DNA of 64,000 nt from Deltaproteobacteria bacterium (GCA_020848905.1 JADLHG010000026.1:81422-145421); one strand, 5' to 3'. Shown: positions 19,250 through 28,947, numbered from the stretch's first letter. Numbers and translations are program-made. The notes: a model not told the origin generated them from the sequence alone.

Positions 19250-19261
19250 CCGTCGGTAGCT
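19231..19261. repeat. 14-bp tandem duplication across a stop codon
   Basis: GCTGACCGTCGGTA is repeated at 19231-19244 and 19245-19258, followed by GCT. The second copy contains the in-frame TGA (19247-19249) of the FHA-DUF4388 gene. Confidence 0.7.
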
Positions 19262-19312
19262 GAGCGCCCGCGGCCTCCCGACACCTCTCTGCGGCGCTGC
19301 GCGGGGTCGCGC

Positions 19313-20167
19313 TCAGGCGCGGAGCGTGAGCCCCTCGTGGGCGGCGACGAGCTTCACGGCCGACCCGCCGGGCTCGCGGTCCAGGTGCTCGCGCGTGCGC
19401 GCGGCCAGCTCGTCGACCTGCCGGTCGGTGTAGTCCTGGTCGTAGTGGAACATCACCAGGTGCCTGACCTGACTGCGGGCCGCGACGCGGGCGGCGATCG
19501 CGACGGAGGAGTAGCCGCGGCTCTCGCGCTTCGCCTGGTCCTCGACGCTGTAGGTGCAATCGTGGATCAGGTACGTCGCACCGCGGTAGAGCTCGAGGAC
19601 GGCGGGGTCGGGTTCGCCGCCCACGTACCCGGCGTCGGGGACGTAGACCGCGGAGGCATCCCCGACCTCGAGGCGATAGGCCAGCGCCGAGATGCGGCCG
19701 TGCGGAACCGACCGCGCCGTGACGCTCATGCCGGCGATCTCCATCGCCGCCCCTTCCACGGTCGCGCGGAACTGAATCTCCGCGCCGAGGTTGCGCAGGC
19801 TCTGGACCGGCGAGAAGTGAGGGTTCATCTGCCCCTCGAGGATCCCCTCCATCATCTCCGCCGAATCGCTCGGCCCGTAGATGGCGAAGCGGTTCCCCGG
19901 CACGTAGACGGGCGCGAAGAAGGGGATGCCCTGAATGTGGTCCCAGTGGGCGTGGGTCAAGAGCAGCGTGGCGCGCCCCCGCCCCTGCCCGAACATCCCG
20001 CCCATGAGCGTGCGACCGAGTCCGGTGATCCCCGTCCCCGCGTCGAGGATCACGAGCTGCCCCGAGAGCCCCCGCACCGAGACGCACGACGTATTGCCGC
20101 CGTAGCGGTTGAAGTCGCTTCCCGGGGACGGAATGGCCCCGCGCACGCCCCAGAAGGTGATCTCCAT
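19313..20167 (-). CDS. MBL-fold metallohydrolase (tandem copy 2)
   Basis: 284 residues. The N-terminus FWGVRG and RYGGNTSCV mark the COG1235-like branch of metallo-beta-lactamase-fold hydrolases, which includes phosphodiesterases. Metal-binding THAHWDHIQG lies at 71-80; further His/Asp ligands are likely at VPHGR, YVPDAGYV, IHDC and MFHYD. The start is the ATG overlapping the upstream stop by one base (TGATG, 20165-20169). It shares the N-terminal 80-residue layout with the upstream gene, so the pair arose by duplication. Substrate unknown. Confidence 0.85.
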   Translation of the reverse strand: MEITFWGVRGAIPSPGSDFNRYGGNTSCVSVRGLSGQLVILDAGTGITGLGRTLMGGMFGQGRGRATLLLTHAHWDHIQGIPFFAPVYVPGNRFAIYGPSDSAEMMEGILEGQMNPHFSPVQSLRNLGAEIQFRATVEGAAMEIAGMSVTARSVPHGRISALAYRLEVGDASAVYVPDAGYVGGEPDPAVLELYRGATYLIHDCTYSVEDQAKRESRGYSSVAIAARVAARSQVRHLVMFHYDQDYTDRQVDELAARTREHLDREPGGSAVKLVAAHEGLTLRA

Positions 20168-21099
20168 CAGCCCTTCACCTCCATCCGCCCCGCCCCTAGC
20201 TCGACGACGAGCCCCTCCGCCGCCGCGATCACTGGGAGCGACGTGCTGCGACGGACTCGCTCCAGGATGTCGTCCTGCGCGTCGTCGTGGCGATCCGGAT
20301 GGTGGTGGAAGAGCGCCAGGCACTTGGCCCCCGCCGCCTGGCACAGCGCCACCGCGTGCTCGGGCGCGCTGTGCCCCCAGTGCGCGCAGGCCTGGTACTC
20401 CTCCATCTCGAACATCGTGTCGTAGACGACGAGGTCCGCTCCCCGGCAGAGGTCGATCACCCCGTCGCGCATCTCGGCGAGCTGCACGGCGTCGCTCGCC
20501 GACGGCCCCGCCTCGAGGTCCGGGCGCGCCGAGATGAACTCGAAGCCGAGCACGATGCGGTCGAAGGGCGCGGTGTCCGAAACGTAGGCCACCGAGGAGC
20601 CTTCAGCGTCGATACGGTAGCCGATCGCGATGTAGGGGTGATTGAGGCGCGCGCACCGCACCCGGCTGACCCCCACCTCGAAGGAAGCCCCCTCGAGAAG
20701 CTCACGGTACTCCACGGCGGCCGCCACGTCCTCCATGCTGACGGAGAAGTACGGGTCCTGGGTCTGGCTCTTGAAGAGCGTCTCGAGGTGCACGTCCCGC
20801 TGGCGCGCGTAGAGCGAGACCCGGTTTCCCGCCACATAGAGCGGCGCGAAGAACGGCAGGCCCTGGATGTGATCCCAATGCGTGTGACTGATGAGGACGT
20901 GGCACCGCCCCTCGCCTCGGCCGAATAGGCCAGCGACGAGCTCCTGACCGAGCTTGCGAATGCCGGTACCGGCGTCGAAGACGAAGACGTTGCCGTCCCC
21001 CGGGTCGACCTGCACGCACGAGGTGTTTCCGCCGTACCGGTTGGTGTTGGGACCCGGCACGGGATAGGACCCGCGAACCCCCCAGAACTTCACCTGCAT
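20167..21099 (-). CDS. MBL-fold metallohydrolase (tandem copy 1)
   Basis: 310 residues, a paralogue of the next gene. FWGVRGSYPVPGP, RYGGNTSC and the metal motif SHTHWDHIQG (71-80) align position by position with the downstream protein, then the two diverge. Later ligand candidates are CARLNHPY, YVSDTAPF, VYDTMF and FHHHPDRH. The enzyme is expected to hydrolyse a phosphoester, possibly a cyclic nucleotide or cyclic phosphate, but this is family-level inference. It is translationally coupled to copy 2. Confidence 0.85.
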   Translation of the reverse strand: MQVKFWGVRGSYPVPGPNTNRYGGNTSCVQVDPGDGNVFVFDAGTGIRKLGQELVAGLFGRGEGRCHVLISHTHWDHIQGLPFFAPLYVAGNRVSLYARQRDVHLETLFKSQTQDPYFSVSMEDVAAAVEYRELLEGASFEVGVSRVRCARLNHPYIAIGYRIDAEGSSVAYVSDTAPFDRIVLGFEFISARPDLEAGPSASDAVQLAEMRDGVIDLCRGADLVVYDTMFEMEEYQACAHWGHSAPEHAVALCQAAGAKCLALFHHHPDRHDDAQDDILERVRRSTSLPVIAAAEGLVVELGAGRMEVKG

Positions 21100-21123
21100 A
21101 GCCTAGCCTCGGTGAACGGCCCG

Positions 21124-21140
21124 GCGAGGCCTAGCCTCGC
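21124..21140. terminator. short GC hairpin between dtd and MBL genes
   Basis: GCGAGGC, loop CTA, GCCTCGC: a perfect 7-bp stem between the 3' end of dtd (21261) and the start of the MBL pair (21099) on the minus strand. No T-run follows, so terminator function is tentative. GCCTAGCCTCG is also directly repeated at 21101-21111 and 21129-21139. Confidence 0.3.
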
Positions 21141-21260
21141 TAGCACCGCGTTCGAGGGTAGCACGGGCCCCGGAGAGGGCCAACAATGTGGCCGATGACG
21201 GGACGCCGCCGGCGCGCGTTTCCGCCGTCCAGGGCGCGCGAGCTCGACGGTGGAGCTGCG

Positions 21261-21710
21261 TCAGAAGGCGCGACGCGAGTCGAGGAGCAACGTCACCGGG
21301 CCGCTGTTCACCAGCGAGACCTCCATCATGGCGCGAAACCGCCCCGTCTGTACGGGAGCGCCGAGCTCGCGGCACTTGCCCACGAAGAGCGCGCAGAGCT
21401 GCTCGGCACGCTCGGGCTCGAGCGCGTCGATGAAGGAAGGACGTCGTCCCTTGCGGCAGTCGCCGTAGAGCGTGAACTGACTGACCACCAGCAGGGAGCC
21501 GTTCACTTGGAGCAGGTCGAGGTTCATGTTGGCCGCGGCGTCCTCGAAGCAGCGCAGCCCGACGACCTTCTTCGCCAGATAGTCCACGTCGGCCTCGGTG
21601 TCGCCCTGCCCGGCTCCGAGGAGGACGAGCAGACCCGGACCGATCTCGCCCACGAGCTCGTCTCCGACGTCGACGCGCGCGGAGCGCACGCGCTGCACCA
21701 CGGCTCGCAT
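21261..21710 (-). CDS. dtd: D-aminoacyl-tRNA deacylase
   Basis: 149 residues, the usual length for Dtd. It hydrolyses D-aminoacyl-tRNA (and Gly-tRNA-Ala) in the cytoplasm to keep D-amino acids out of proteins. The SQFTLYGDCRKGRRPSF motif (77-93) and the NSGPVT motif with the cross-subunit Gly-cisPro (137-138) are intact. The gene is 6 nt downstream of the (Cys-x-x)n protein gene, so it probably sits at the end of a three-gene operon with two Cys-rich proteins, an unusual context for Dtd. Confidence 0.97.
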   Translation of the reverse strand: MRAVVQRVRSARVDVGDELVGEIGPGLLVLLGAGQGDTEADVDYLAKKVVGLRCFEDAAANMNLDLLQVNGSLLVVSQFTLYGDCRKGRRPSFIDALEPERAEQLCALFVGKCRELGAPVQTGRFRAMMEVSLVNSGPVTLLLDSRRAF

Positions 21711-21716
21711 GAGGCC

Positions 21717-22142
21717 CTACGGTGTCGGGGGAAGGCGGAGCTGTTCGGCCAGCTTGCGCGTGATCTCGAAGTACTGCTCCCTCGGATAGCGCACGTTGAG
21801 GATGCAGAACTCCTGCTTGACGAGGCCGACGCAGCCGAAGCAATAGGTGCAGTCCGAGCACGACTCGCTGAGGACGAGGTAGGCCCCGCCCGAACAGCCT
21901 CGACAGGCGATGCAGTACGCGCAACCGTGGCAGTTCTCGCACTCCGCGGAGTGGCTGCAGTGACTGCACCCATGGCACCTGTGGCAGTGCGTGCACTTGT
22001 AACAGCTGACGCATCCCTGGCAGAAGATGCACGATGCGCACAGCTCGCATTCGCGGCACCCGTAGCAGCCGGGGTTCAGCCGAGCGGCGTCGTGTTCCGC
22101 TTGCAGCCGGGCGAGCTCTCTCTCGAAGTCGGCGAGGTCCAC
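21717..22142 (-). CDS. cysteine-repeat protein with (Cys-x-x)n arrays
   Basis: 141 residues, no signal peptide. After a charged helical N-terminus (VDLADFERELARLQAEHDAA) come 24 cysteines: a block of 13 at a strict period of three, a block of six, and a block of four, separated by short Ser/Gly/Ala linkers, then one more Cys. Small, polar or aromatic residues fill the x positions (CYGCRECELC...). A period of three suits a compact triangular or helical metal-thiolate stack, but no named family is certain. The start is GTG 22142, chosen because AGAGGAAG lies 6 nt upstream; the open frame upstream is a shadow of the lipoprotein gene. A similar Cys-x2-Cys pattern is common to many metal-binding proteins, so metal binding is the leading guess. 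Confidence 0.8.
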   Translation of the reverse strand: MDLADFERELARLQAEHDAARLNPGCYGCRECELCASCIFCQGCVSCYKCTHCHRCHGCSHCSHSAECENCHGCAYCIACRGCSGGAYLVLSESCSDCTYCFGCVGLVKQEFCILNVRYPREQYFEITRKLAEQLRLPPTP

Positions 22143-22171
22143 GCGGGTCTTCCTCTGGCGGAATGGAGGTC

Positions 22172-22732
22172 TCAGGGCCTCTGGGCGCAGAAGCGAACCT
22201 CTCCGGGGCGCCCCTCGTCGGCATCGAAGGTCACCTCGGCTCCGCCCGTCCCCGTTCGCCGGCACTCGTAGCCGGAGCGGCAATCGCTGTCCGCGTCGCA
22301 CTTCAGCATGCAGAAGCGCCGCTCGAGACCGCGCTGCGCGCAACGGCCGCTGTCGAGGCAGATCTCGTCGGGCGTGCAGTGGTTCGTCGCCTTCACCTTC
22401 GGATCCACTGCGTCCTCGGTCCGCGGATCGCACGCCACCGAGAGGAACTGGGCCGGAAAGAAGCGGATGCAGGCTGCCTCGTTCGGGCACGAGGTGGCGC
22501 CGCAGCCCTCCACGGTGCAGTAGCCGCCGCGCTGCGCCGTGTCACAGATCCGGTCGCCGAGCGGAGAGCACTCCACGTTGGCCGCGCACGCGTCGCCGAC
22601 GGCGTGCCCGCAGGCGGTGGAGACGGCCCAGGCCCCGAGCAGCCCGAGGGTGCCGAGCAACCCGAGGGGCCGACGACGCGCGCGGTCGAGCACGGTCCGT
22701 AGCGCGCCGCTGGGTCGGGAGGATCTCGTCAT
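22172..22732 (-). CDS. cysteine-rich lipoprotein
   Basis: 186 residues. The Arg-rich n-region is long, followed by a Leu/Gly core and lipobox VSTAC, so it is probably lipidated. The mature part has many Cys in short loops (CSPLGDRICD, CTVEGCGATSC, CDADSDCRSGYEC), typical of disulfide-rich secreted myxobacterial domains of unknown function. ATG 22732 places the signal correctly. The Cys-repeat gene starts 29 nt after this stop on the same strand. It is divergent from the trypsin-like protease. Confidence 0.75.
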   Translation of the reverse strand: MTRSSRPSGALRTVLDRARRRPLGLLGTLGLLGAWAVSTACGHAVGDACAANVECSPLGDRICDTAQRGGYCTVEGCGATSCPNEAACIRFFPAQFLSVACDPRTEDAVDPKVKATNHCTPDEICLDSGRCAQRGLERRFCMLKCDADSDCRSGYECRRTGTGGAEVTFDADEGRPGEVRFCAQRP

Positions 22733-22884
22733 AGGGCGCGCATGGTAGCCAGGGGGCCGCCGCAGCGCAAGGTCGAGGCGAGAGGAGAGGTCGAGGGGGC
22801 CGAGGCGGTCCCGCGCCCTCCGCCGACGTGGACCGGCCGGGGCGCGTGAAGTAGACTTAGCAGGTAGCGACTTACACACTTCAG

Positions 22885-24237
22885 ATGCGTCACGCCTCCA
22901 CGACTCTTCTCCTTGGTCTTCTCGGCTGCGTCGCGGTTGCCTGCGCGGCGCCCGAACCGGCCGTCGCGGTCCGGGAGCGAGCCATCGTTCTAGGGCAGGA
23001 GGACCCAGGGCACCCCTCGGTCGGCTGGCTGCGCGTGGACCAAGGCCCCGACCCCACGGGGGGGCGCGTGATCACGGAGTGCACGGGCACGCTCGTCGGG
23101 AAGCGCACCGTCCTCACCGCCGCGCACTGCCTCTTTGACGGGAAGCCCCACATCTTCAAGGTCGGCGGCAAGACCTATACGCCGTCGAAGGGAGCCCAGC
23201 ACCCGAGCTACGACGCGAACGACAAGGAGAACTACCCGAACGACATCGGCGTGCTCATCCTGAGCGCCGAGCCGGGGATCGCGCCCTCGCTCATCTCCCG
23301 CGGGGCGCCGAACCAGGGGGACAAGATCACCGTCGTCGGATTCGGCGCGACGAAGGACGACGTGATGGACGTCGGCACCAAGCGGCTGGCGGTGAACTTC
23401 ATCGCCAAGGTGATCGGCACGCGCTTCGACACGTACGGCACGGGCAACGGCACGGGAGCCCCCTGCAAGGGCGATTCGGGGGGACCGGCCTTCACCACGC
23501 CCGGGGGGCAGGAGATCGTCAGCGGCGTGGTCTCGGCGGGCCGCGGCGCCTGCGGCACCGAGGCACGCTACACGCGGGTGGACGCCTACGTGAGCTGGCT
23601 CGAGCAGATCTCGGGGGGCGACCTGGCCACGGTGGACAAGCAGGCCCCGCAGGTGAGCATCACGAGCCCCGCGGCGGGCGCGAGCGTGGCGGCCAGATTC
23701 ATGCTGACCGCCACGGCCACGGACAACGTGAAGGTGACCTCGGTAGTCCTCAAGGCCGACGGCAAGAGCGTCTCGGAGCGTCTCGCCGAGCCCTACCATT
23801 TCGACGTCGAGCTCACCGAAGGAAGCCACACGCTGCGGGTGGAGGCCTGGGACAGCGTCGGGAACGTGGGACACGCCGAGATCTCGGTCACCGTGGGAGG
23901 CGGTCCACCCGCCGCCGCGTTCGGCGAGAGCTGCAGAGAGCCGGCGGACTGCCAGAGTCGCCTCTGCGCGCAGGACGCGACGGGCCAGCAGTACTGTACG
24001 CAGGAGTGCGCCCCTGAGCAGAACAGCTGCCCGTCGGAGGTCGCGTGCGTCGCTGCGGCGGGCAAGAACGTATGCGCGCCCCCGAGCTCGAAGAAGACCG
24101 AGCCCGACATGTCCGGGAGCTGCGCGACCGCCTCCTCGTCGGGGCGGCCGAGCGAACGGGTGGGTGGCCCGATGCTCTTCCTCGTGGCCGTGGCCCTCGC
24201 CCTCGCCGGCCGGCGCGCGCGCCGGCGCCACAGCTGA
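22885..24237 (+). CDS. trypsin-like serine protease with Ig-like domain and MYXO-CTERM-like tail
   Basis: 450 residues, secreted. The signal ends near Cys20. The S1 peptidase domain (about 33-240) has a complete triad: His81 (TAAHC), Asp120 (NDIGVL) and Ser198 (GDSGGP). A bacterial Ig-like domain follows (VSITSPAAGASV, about 255-340), then a Cys-rich linker. The C-terminus has Ser/Cys (SGSC), a hydrophobic helix (MLFLVAVALALAG) and an Arg cluster, which fits the MYXO-CTERM sorting tail processed by myxosortase. It is likely anchored and later released at the cell surface. No strong ribosome-binding site is seen. Confidence 0.93.
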   Translation: MRHASTTLLLGLLGCVAVACAAPEPAVAVRERAIVLGQEDPGHPSVGWLRVDQGPDPTGGRVITECTGTLVGKRTVLTAAHCLFDGKPHIFKVGGKTYTPSKGAQHPSYDANDKENYPNDIGVLILSAEPGIAPSLISRGAPNQGDKITVVGFGATKDDVMDVGTKRLAVNFIAKVIGTRFDTYGTGNGTGAPCKGDSGGPAFTTPGGQEIVSGVVSAGRGACGTEARYTRVDAYVSWLEQISGGDLATVDKQAPQVSITSPAAGASVAARFMLTATATDNVKVTSVVLKADGKSVSERLAEPYHFDVELTEGSHTLRVEAWDSVGNVGHAEISVTVGGGPPAAAFGESCREPADCQSRLCAQDATGQQYCTQECAPEQNSCPSEVACVAAAGKNVCAPPSSKKTEPDMSGSCATASSSGRPSERVGGPMLFLVAVALALAGRRARRRHS

Positions 24238-24244
24238 GGGCCTT

Positions 24245-25591
24245 CTACCGCCCGAGCAGCTCCCAGGCCTCGACGCAGCGACGGCGCTCGGCCACGAGCC
24301 ACTCATCCCCCTCGGCGAGGCGCACGCGATAGGGCTCCACGTCCAGGGCACCCGGGGCGCCGAGGTGCGTGCGCTTGCGCCAGGCCTCAGCAGGGTCGCC
24401 CGCCACGGCCGACGCGGGATCGGCGGCCACGTCCTTGTAGGCGCTCCGGAAGGGCTCGCCCCGCGCCACGCGCTCGTAGACCGCGTCGGTGGCGCCGATC
24501 GACCGCTGCAACGCTGCCCGACAGCGATCTGGACGCACCTCGAGGCGGCCGAGCACCGGGCGCATGGCCGCGACGAGGTCGCACGCGCCGATGAGTCCGT
24601 GGACGAAAGGTTCCTTCGTCAGCTGCAGGTCGCGCTGGTAGCCCGAGTAGAGCGGCCCGAAGATCGCGCCCACCTCGGCGTGCCGGCTGCGCAGACGCGC
24701 CGCGTGGGCCCGCACGAGCTCGAGCACGTCCGGGTTGCGCTTCTGGGGCATGATGCTCGAGCCGGTGGTCACCGCGTCCGGCAGGCCCACGTAGCCGAGC
24801 TCCTCGCTCGAAAACCAGATCAGGTCGTGCGCGAGCCGCCCGAGGTCCACGCACGGCGCGAGTGCGGCCCCGAGCGCGAGGTACTCGCTCTTCCCGCGGT
24901 CGTTCTGCACGGCGAGGGTATTGAGCTGCAACCGCTCGAAGCGTAGGAGGTCGGAGACGAGCTGCCGGTCGAGCGGCAGGGCCACGCCGTAGCCCGACGC
25001 GCTCCCGAGCGGGCTGCGGTTCAGGTGGGCGTACCCCTGCTGGAGCCAGGGGAGATCGTCGAGCAGTCCCTCGGCGTGCGCGGCGAAGAAGAAGCCGAGC
25101 GTGGCGGGCATCGCCTGACGCGTGTGCGTGTAGCCCGCCACCGAGACCTCCCGGTGTCGCTCGGCCAGCTCGACGAGGAGGCGGATCACCTCACAGAGCT
25201 CCGAGGCGAGGTCGAGCAGCGTCTCCCGACCGAAGAGGCGGAGGGCCGCGATGACCTGATCGTTGCGGCTGCGCCCGGTGTGGATGCGGCGTCCCGCGTC
25301 CCCGAGCCGCGCGGTGAGCCGGTTCTCGATCGCCGTGTGCCCATCTTCGTCGGAGAGCGCGATGACGAACGTGCCGGCGCGCGCCTCCTCGGCGATGGCC
25401 CGGAGCTCGACGAGCAAGGTGGAGAGCTCGGCAGCCGACAGCACTCCGATGCGGGCGAGCATCGTGGCGTGGGCCGCGCTCGCCAGCGCGTCATGCGCCA
25501 CGAGGACCCTGTCGAGCTCCGGATCCGTGCCGACGGTGAAGCGTGCCACCAGGGCGTCGAGCTCTTCGCCCCGGTCCCACAGGCGGGTCAT
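24245..25591 (-). CDS. argH: argininosuccinate lyase
   Basis: 448 residues. It cleaves argininosuccinate to arginine and fumarate, the last step of arginine synthesis, in the cytoplasm. The fumarase/aspartase superfamily signature [12 protein letters not shown] is present near residue 275, with HTGRSRND and TTGSS nearby. The start is ATG 25591, in a 4-bp ATGA overlap with the argG stop, so the two steps are coupled. Slightly shorter than many ArgH (about 460) but with no missing motif. Confidence 0.97.
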   Translation of the reverse strand: MTRLWDRGEELDALVARFTVGTDPELDRVLVAHDALASAAHATMLARIGVLSAAELSTLLVELRAIAEEARAGTFVIALSDEDGHTAIENRLTARLGDAGRRIHTGRSRNDQVIAALRLFGRETLLDLASELCEVIRLLVELAERHREVSVAGYTHTRQAMPATLGFFFAAHAEGLLDDLPWLQQGYAHLNRSPLGSASGYGVALPLDRQLVSDLLRFERLQLNTLAVQNDRGKSEYLALGAALAPCVDLGRLAHDLIWFSSEELGYVGLPDAVTTGSSIMPQKRNPDVLELVRAHAARLRSRHAEVGAIFGPLYSGYQRDLQLTKEPFVHGLIGACDLVAAMRPVLGRLEVRPDRCRAALQRSIGATDAVYERVARGEPFRSAYKDVAADPASAVAGDPAEAWRKRTHLGAPGALDVEPYRVRLAEGDEWLVAERRRCVEAWELLGR

Positions 25592-26820
25592 CGAACCCCC
25601 GGCTTGCGGAGGATCAGCTTGTGCGCGCGAAGGCGCAGCCCGTTCAGCTTGATGAACCCGGCCGCGTCCATCTGGTTGTACCCGCCCTCGACGTCCATCG
25701 AGGAGAGCTCTCGGTCGTAGAGCGAGCTCGCCGACTCGCGACCGTCGACGATCACGTTCCCCTTGTAGAGCGTCACGAGCACTCGACCGTCGATCAGCTT
25801 CTGCGCCTGGTCGAACGCGCCGCGCAGGAAGTCCATCTCGGGACTGAACCAGAAGCCGCAGTAGATGAGCTCGGCGAACTTGGGCGCGAGCGAATCGCGC
25901 AGGTGCAGCACCTCGCGATCCATCGCGATCCCCTCGAGGTCGCGCAGCGCCTTGTGCAGGATCGTCCCCCCCGGCGTCTCGTACACGCCGCGCGACTTGA
26001 TGCCGACGAAGCGGTTCTCCACCATGTCTACCCGGCCGATGCCGTTCTCGCCACCCACCCGGTTCAGGTACCGGTAGAGCTCGAGCGGCGCCGTGAAGCT
26101 CGTCTGGTCGTCGAGATTCGTGACCTTCACCGGGACGGCGTCCTTGAACTGGATCTCCAGCCGGCAAGGACGATCGGGAGCGGCGAAAGGGGAGCGGGAC
26201 TGCGTGAACATCTCGGCGTCGGGAGCGTGGAGCGGGTCCTCGAGCACGCCGGCCTCGTAGGACTTGTGCATCAGGTTCTCGTCGGTGCTGTAGGGCTTCG
26301 CGGCGGTGGCCTCGACGGGGATGCCATTCTCCTGGGCGAAGCGAATGAGGTCGCTCCGCCCCTTGAACTTCTCGAGAAAGGCGCGGTCCTTCCACGGGGC
26401 GACGATCTCGAGCTGCGGCGCGAGCGCCGCGTAGGCCAGCTCGAAACGCACCTGGTCGTTCCCCTTGCCGGTCGCGCCGTGCGACACGGCGGTCGCCCCC
26501 TCGTCGAGCGCGATCTCCACCTGCCGGCGCGCGATGACCGGCCGCGCCAGCGAGGTGCCGAGCAGGTAGCGGTTCTCGTAGACCGCGTTGCCGGCGATGG
26601 CCGGATAGATAAAATCGGTGACGAAGGCTTCCTTCAGATCCGCTATGACGACCTTGGTCGCGCCCGTCTTGAGAGCCCGGTCCTTCGCGCGTTCGAAATC
26701 ATCCTCCTGCCCCACGTCGGCGACGTACGCGATGACCTCGAAGTCTCGCTGCTGCAGCCACTTCAGGATGCACGACGTGTCCAGGCCGCCGCTGTAGGCC
26801 AGCACGACTTTCTTTCCCAT
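25588..26820 (-). CDS. argG: argininosuccinate synthase
   Basis: 410 residues. It joins citrulline and aspartate using ATP. The N-terminal P-loop AYSGGLDTS (residues 8-16) and the motif [13 protein letters not shown] are intact. AAGGAG precedes the ATG by 5 nt, so this start is well supported. It is the first gene of an argG-argH operon. No ARG-box could be identified in the short upstream region before the next gene. Confidence 0.98.
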   Translation of the reverse strand: MGKKVVLAYSGGLDTSCILKWLQQRDFEVIAYVADVGQEDDFERAKDRALKTGATKVVIADLKEAFVTDFIYPAIAGNAVYENRYLLGTSLARPVIARRQVEIALDEGATAVSHGATGKGNDQVRFELAYAALAPQLEIVAPWKDRAFLEKFKGRSDLIRFAQENGIPVEATAAKPYSTDENLMHKSYEAGVLEDPLHAPDAEMFTQSRSPFAAPDRPCRLEIQFKDAVPVKVTNLDDQTSFTAPLELYRYLNRVGGENGIGRVDMVENRFVGIKSRGVYETPGGTILHKALRDLEGIAMDREVLHLRDSLAPKFAELIYCGFWFSPEMDFLRGAFDQAQKLIDGRVLVTLYKGNVIVDGRESASSLYDRELSSMDVEGGYNQMDAAGFIKLNGLRLRAHKLILRKPGVR

Positions 26821-26889
26821 GGGGTCTCCTTCGAAAAACGCGACCGGCCGAACGGGTCGGCGCCAGGCGCGGGGCCTCTCGGGCCGCTC

Positions 26890-28947
26890 TCAGCTCTTCC
26901 CCGGGATATTCACCTCTTGCCGGAGAAGGTCAACATCAAACGACTGCTTGGCGCGCTGCAGGCGAAGGCGCACGGGAGTCCCCACGATCCCGCGGATGGC
27001 CTCGATGGCGTCGTCGAAGCTCATGCGCTCGGTGGTGCGGCTGTCGATGGCCAGGATCAGGTCGCCCGCCAGCACCCCGGCGAGCGCGGCGGGGGAACCG
27101 GAGAGGACCCGCATCACGGCCAGGCGACCCTGGTCGCGTTGCAGGACGATCCCCACGCCGGAGAAACGCACGCTGGCCCCGGCGCCGGCCCGCACGGCGA
27201 GCTCGACCCGCACCTCGGCCGTCTGGCCGTTGAAGACCGAGACCCCGGGCAGGATGCGCGTGTCGTAGTCCCGGTGCGTGACGGACAGCGAGCGTCGGCC
27301 GCGCCCCACGTCCTCGAGCAGAAACCGGCCAGTCGCGTCGGTGAGCGCGGGACGACCCGCCCACCCGGTGTCCATGCGTACCTCGGCCCCCGGGACTCCC
27401 GCACCGCGCGGATCTACCACCACGCCGGCGACTCGGCCTCCCTCGTCGAGGACCAGGTTCGCTTGCACCCGGTGACCGGACACGACGGCTACCTGCTCCA
27501 CCGCGGCGGGCCCGTAGCGCGGAGCGGTCACGACCAGCCGGTAGGCACCGGGCATCACGTCCGCTAGCTCGTAGCTCCCGGAGGCCGAAGCCACCCGCAA
27601 CCGGCGCGGCGAGCGGCCTGGACCACCCCCCCACCGCGGTTCGAGCGCCACGGTGAAGCTCTGAATGGGTCGGCCCGAAAGCCCGTCGGTGACCTGCCCG
27701 AAGACGGCACCGGCGACTTGCAGCTTGAGCACGAGGTTGGTGCTGCCCGGTGCGACTCCGACGCGGGTCACGCTCGCGCCGTCCGCCCCGTGCGCCGTGA
27801 CGACCAGCGGCAGGTCCGGCACGGCCGGAACGTTGAACGCGCCGTCAGCGTCGCAGGTAGCCCTGAGCGTGGGCGCCAGCGAGACCATGCGTTGACCGGG
27901 GCCGCCGGGCCGGACGCTGATGCGGGCCCCGGGGACGGGCTGGTCGTTCGCGTCGACGACGCGGCCGGCGAGGCCCTTGGCGGCGGTGAGGACCAGCCGG
28001 AGGTGGTGGTGTCCCCCCGGCCGAACCTCCACCTCGCTCACGCGGCTCGGACCGAACCCCGCGCCCAGGGCCTGGAGCCACTTCCGACCGACCTGCAAGC
28101 CGCCGGCGGTGAACTCTCCGCGCGCGTTGACCGCGAGCCGGCGCGAGCCGAGCTCGTCCTGCAGCAGAACCTGGGCCGCTGCCGCCGGCTCCCCGCCGGG
28201 ACTCACGACCTGACCGCTCACCGTCAGACCGGCACCGAGCACGATCTCGATCCCCGTGAGGTGGGCGCCCCCCCTGACGTAGAAGGGGGTGCTGAGCGCG
28301 GCGCCCAGCGCGTCGGCCTCGGCGCGAAGCACGACCTCCCCCGGCGGAACGACCAGAGAGAACCGCCCCTGCGCGTCGGTCTGCACGGCCTCCTCGGAGG
28401 GGGGCATGCGGCGAGCGGCCCGGGCTCGCTGCACCCGCACGTGGGCCCCACGCAACACGGTGCGCGAGGCGGTCACGACCCGACCGGCCACCGTCGCGGT
28501 GCGGTAGAGCACGAAGTCGAGGCCGGACACCTGCGCCCGCTCCTCGATCGACACCTGCGCCGCATCGGTGGGAGCCACGAAGCCCGGGGCGGTCACCGCC
28601 GTCCGGTAGCGACCCCCGCTGAGCTCGATAGCGTAGTACCCGCGCCCGTCGGTGCGGGCGGACGCGCTGGCCCCCGGGGCCATGAAGGCAACCGTCGCCC
28701 CCGGGATGGGCTGCCGGCTGTCGGCGTCGGTGACGCGCCCTTCGGCCCGACTCGGCCCGCTGCCGCGCGCGGCCCCGGGCAGACGGGGCAGCTCGGGCGA
28801 GCGACGCGCCCCCGGCACGGGAGCTCCTGATCCCCCGTGAGGCGCGGGAGGTTCATCGACGGGGGGAACCCCCGGCAGCGCCCTATATAGAAGGTATCCG
28901 GCCACGCCGAGGAGGCCGAGGTATAGAAGCAGTCGCTTGCCACCCAT
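26890..28947 (-). CDS. carboxypeptidase-regulatory-like repeat protein with C-terminal PDZ domain
   Basis: 685 residues, membrane anchored by an N-terminal helix (3-23). A Pro-rich linker is followed by about six beta-sandwich repeats of the carboxypeptidase-regulatory/CarboxypepD_reg type, each with V-x-G-x-V...P-x-x-G-A and a DGRGYYAIEL/AQGRFSL-type turn. The last ~85 residues are a PDZ domain (GVGIVLQRDQGRLAVMRVL, AGDLILAID). This looks like a periplasmic adhesive or substrate-binding protein rather than an enzyme. ATG 28947 is chosen because the membrane helix follows it directly; the open frame upstream is Arg-rich shadow. Confidence 0.85.
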   Translation of the reverse strand: MGGKRLLLYLGLLGVAGYLLYRALPGVPPVDEPPAPHGGSGAPVPGARRSPELPRLPGAARGSGPSRAEGRVTDADSRQPIPGATVAFMAPGASASARTDGRGYYAIELSGGRYRTAVTAPGFVAPTDAAQVSIEERAQVSGLDFVLYRTATVAGRVVTASRTVLRGAHVRVQRARAARRMPPSEEAVQTDAQGRFSLVVPPGEVVLRAEADALGAALSTPFYVRGGAHLTGIEIVLGAGLTVSGQVVSPGGEPAAAAQVLLQDELGSRRLAVNARGEFTAGGLQVGRKWLQALGAGFGPSRVSEVEVRPGGHHHLRLVLTAAKGLAGRVVDANDQPVPGARISVRPGGPGQRMVSLAPTLRATCDADGAFNVPAVPDLPLVVTAHGADGASVTRVGVAPGSTNLVLKLQVAGAVFGQVTDGLSGRPIQSFTVALEPRWGGGPGRSPRRLRVASASGSYELADVMPGAYRLVVTAPRYGPAAVEQVAVVSGHRVQANLVLDEGGRVAGVVVDPRGAGVPGAEVRMDTGWAGRPALTDATGRFLLEDVGRGRRSLSVTHRDYDTRILPGVSVFNGQTAEVRVELAVRAGAGASVRFSGVGIVLQRDQGRLAVMRVLSGSPAALAGVLAGDLILAIDSRTTERMSFDDAIEAIRGIVGTPVRLRLQRAKQSFDVDLLRQEVNIPGKS

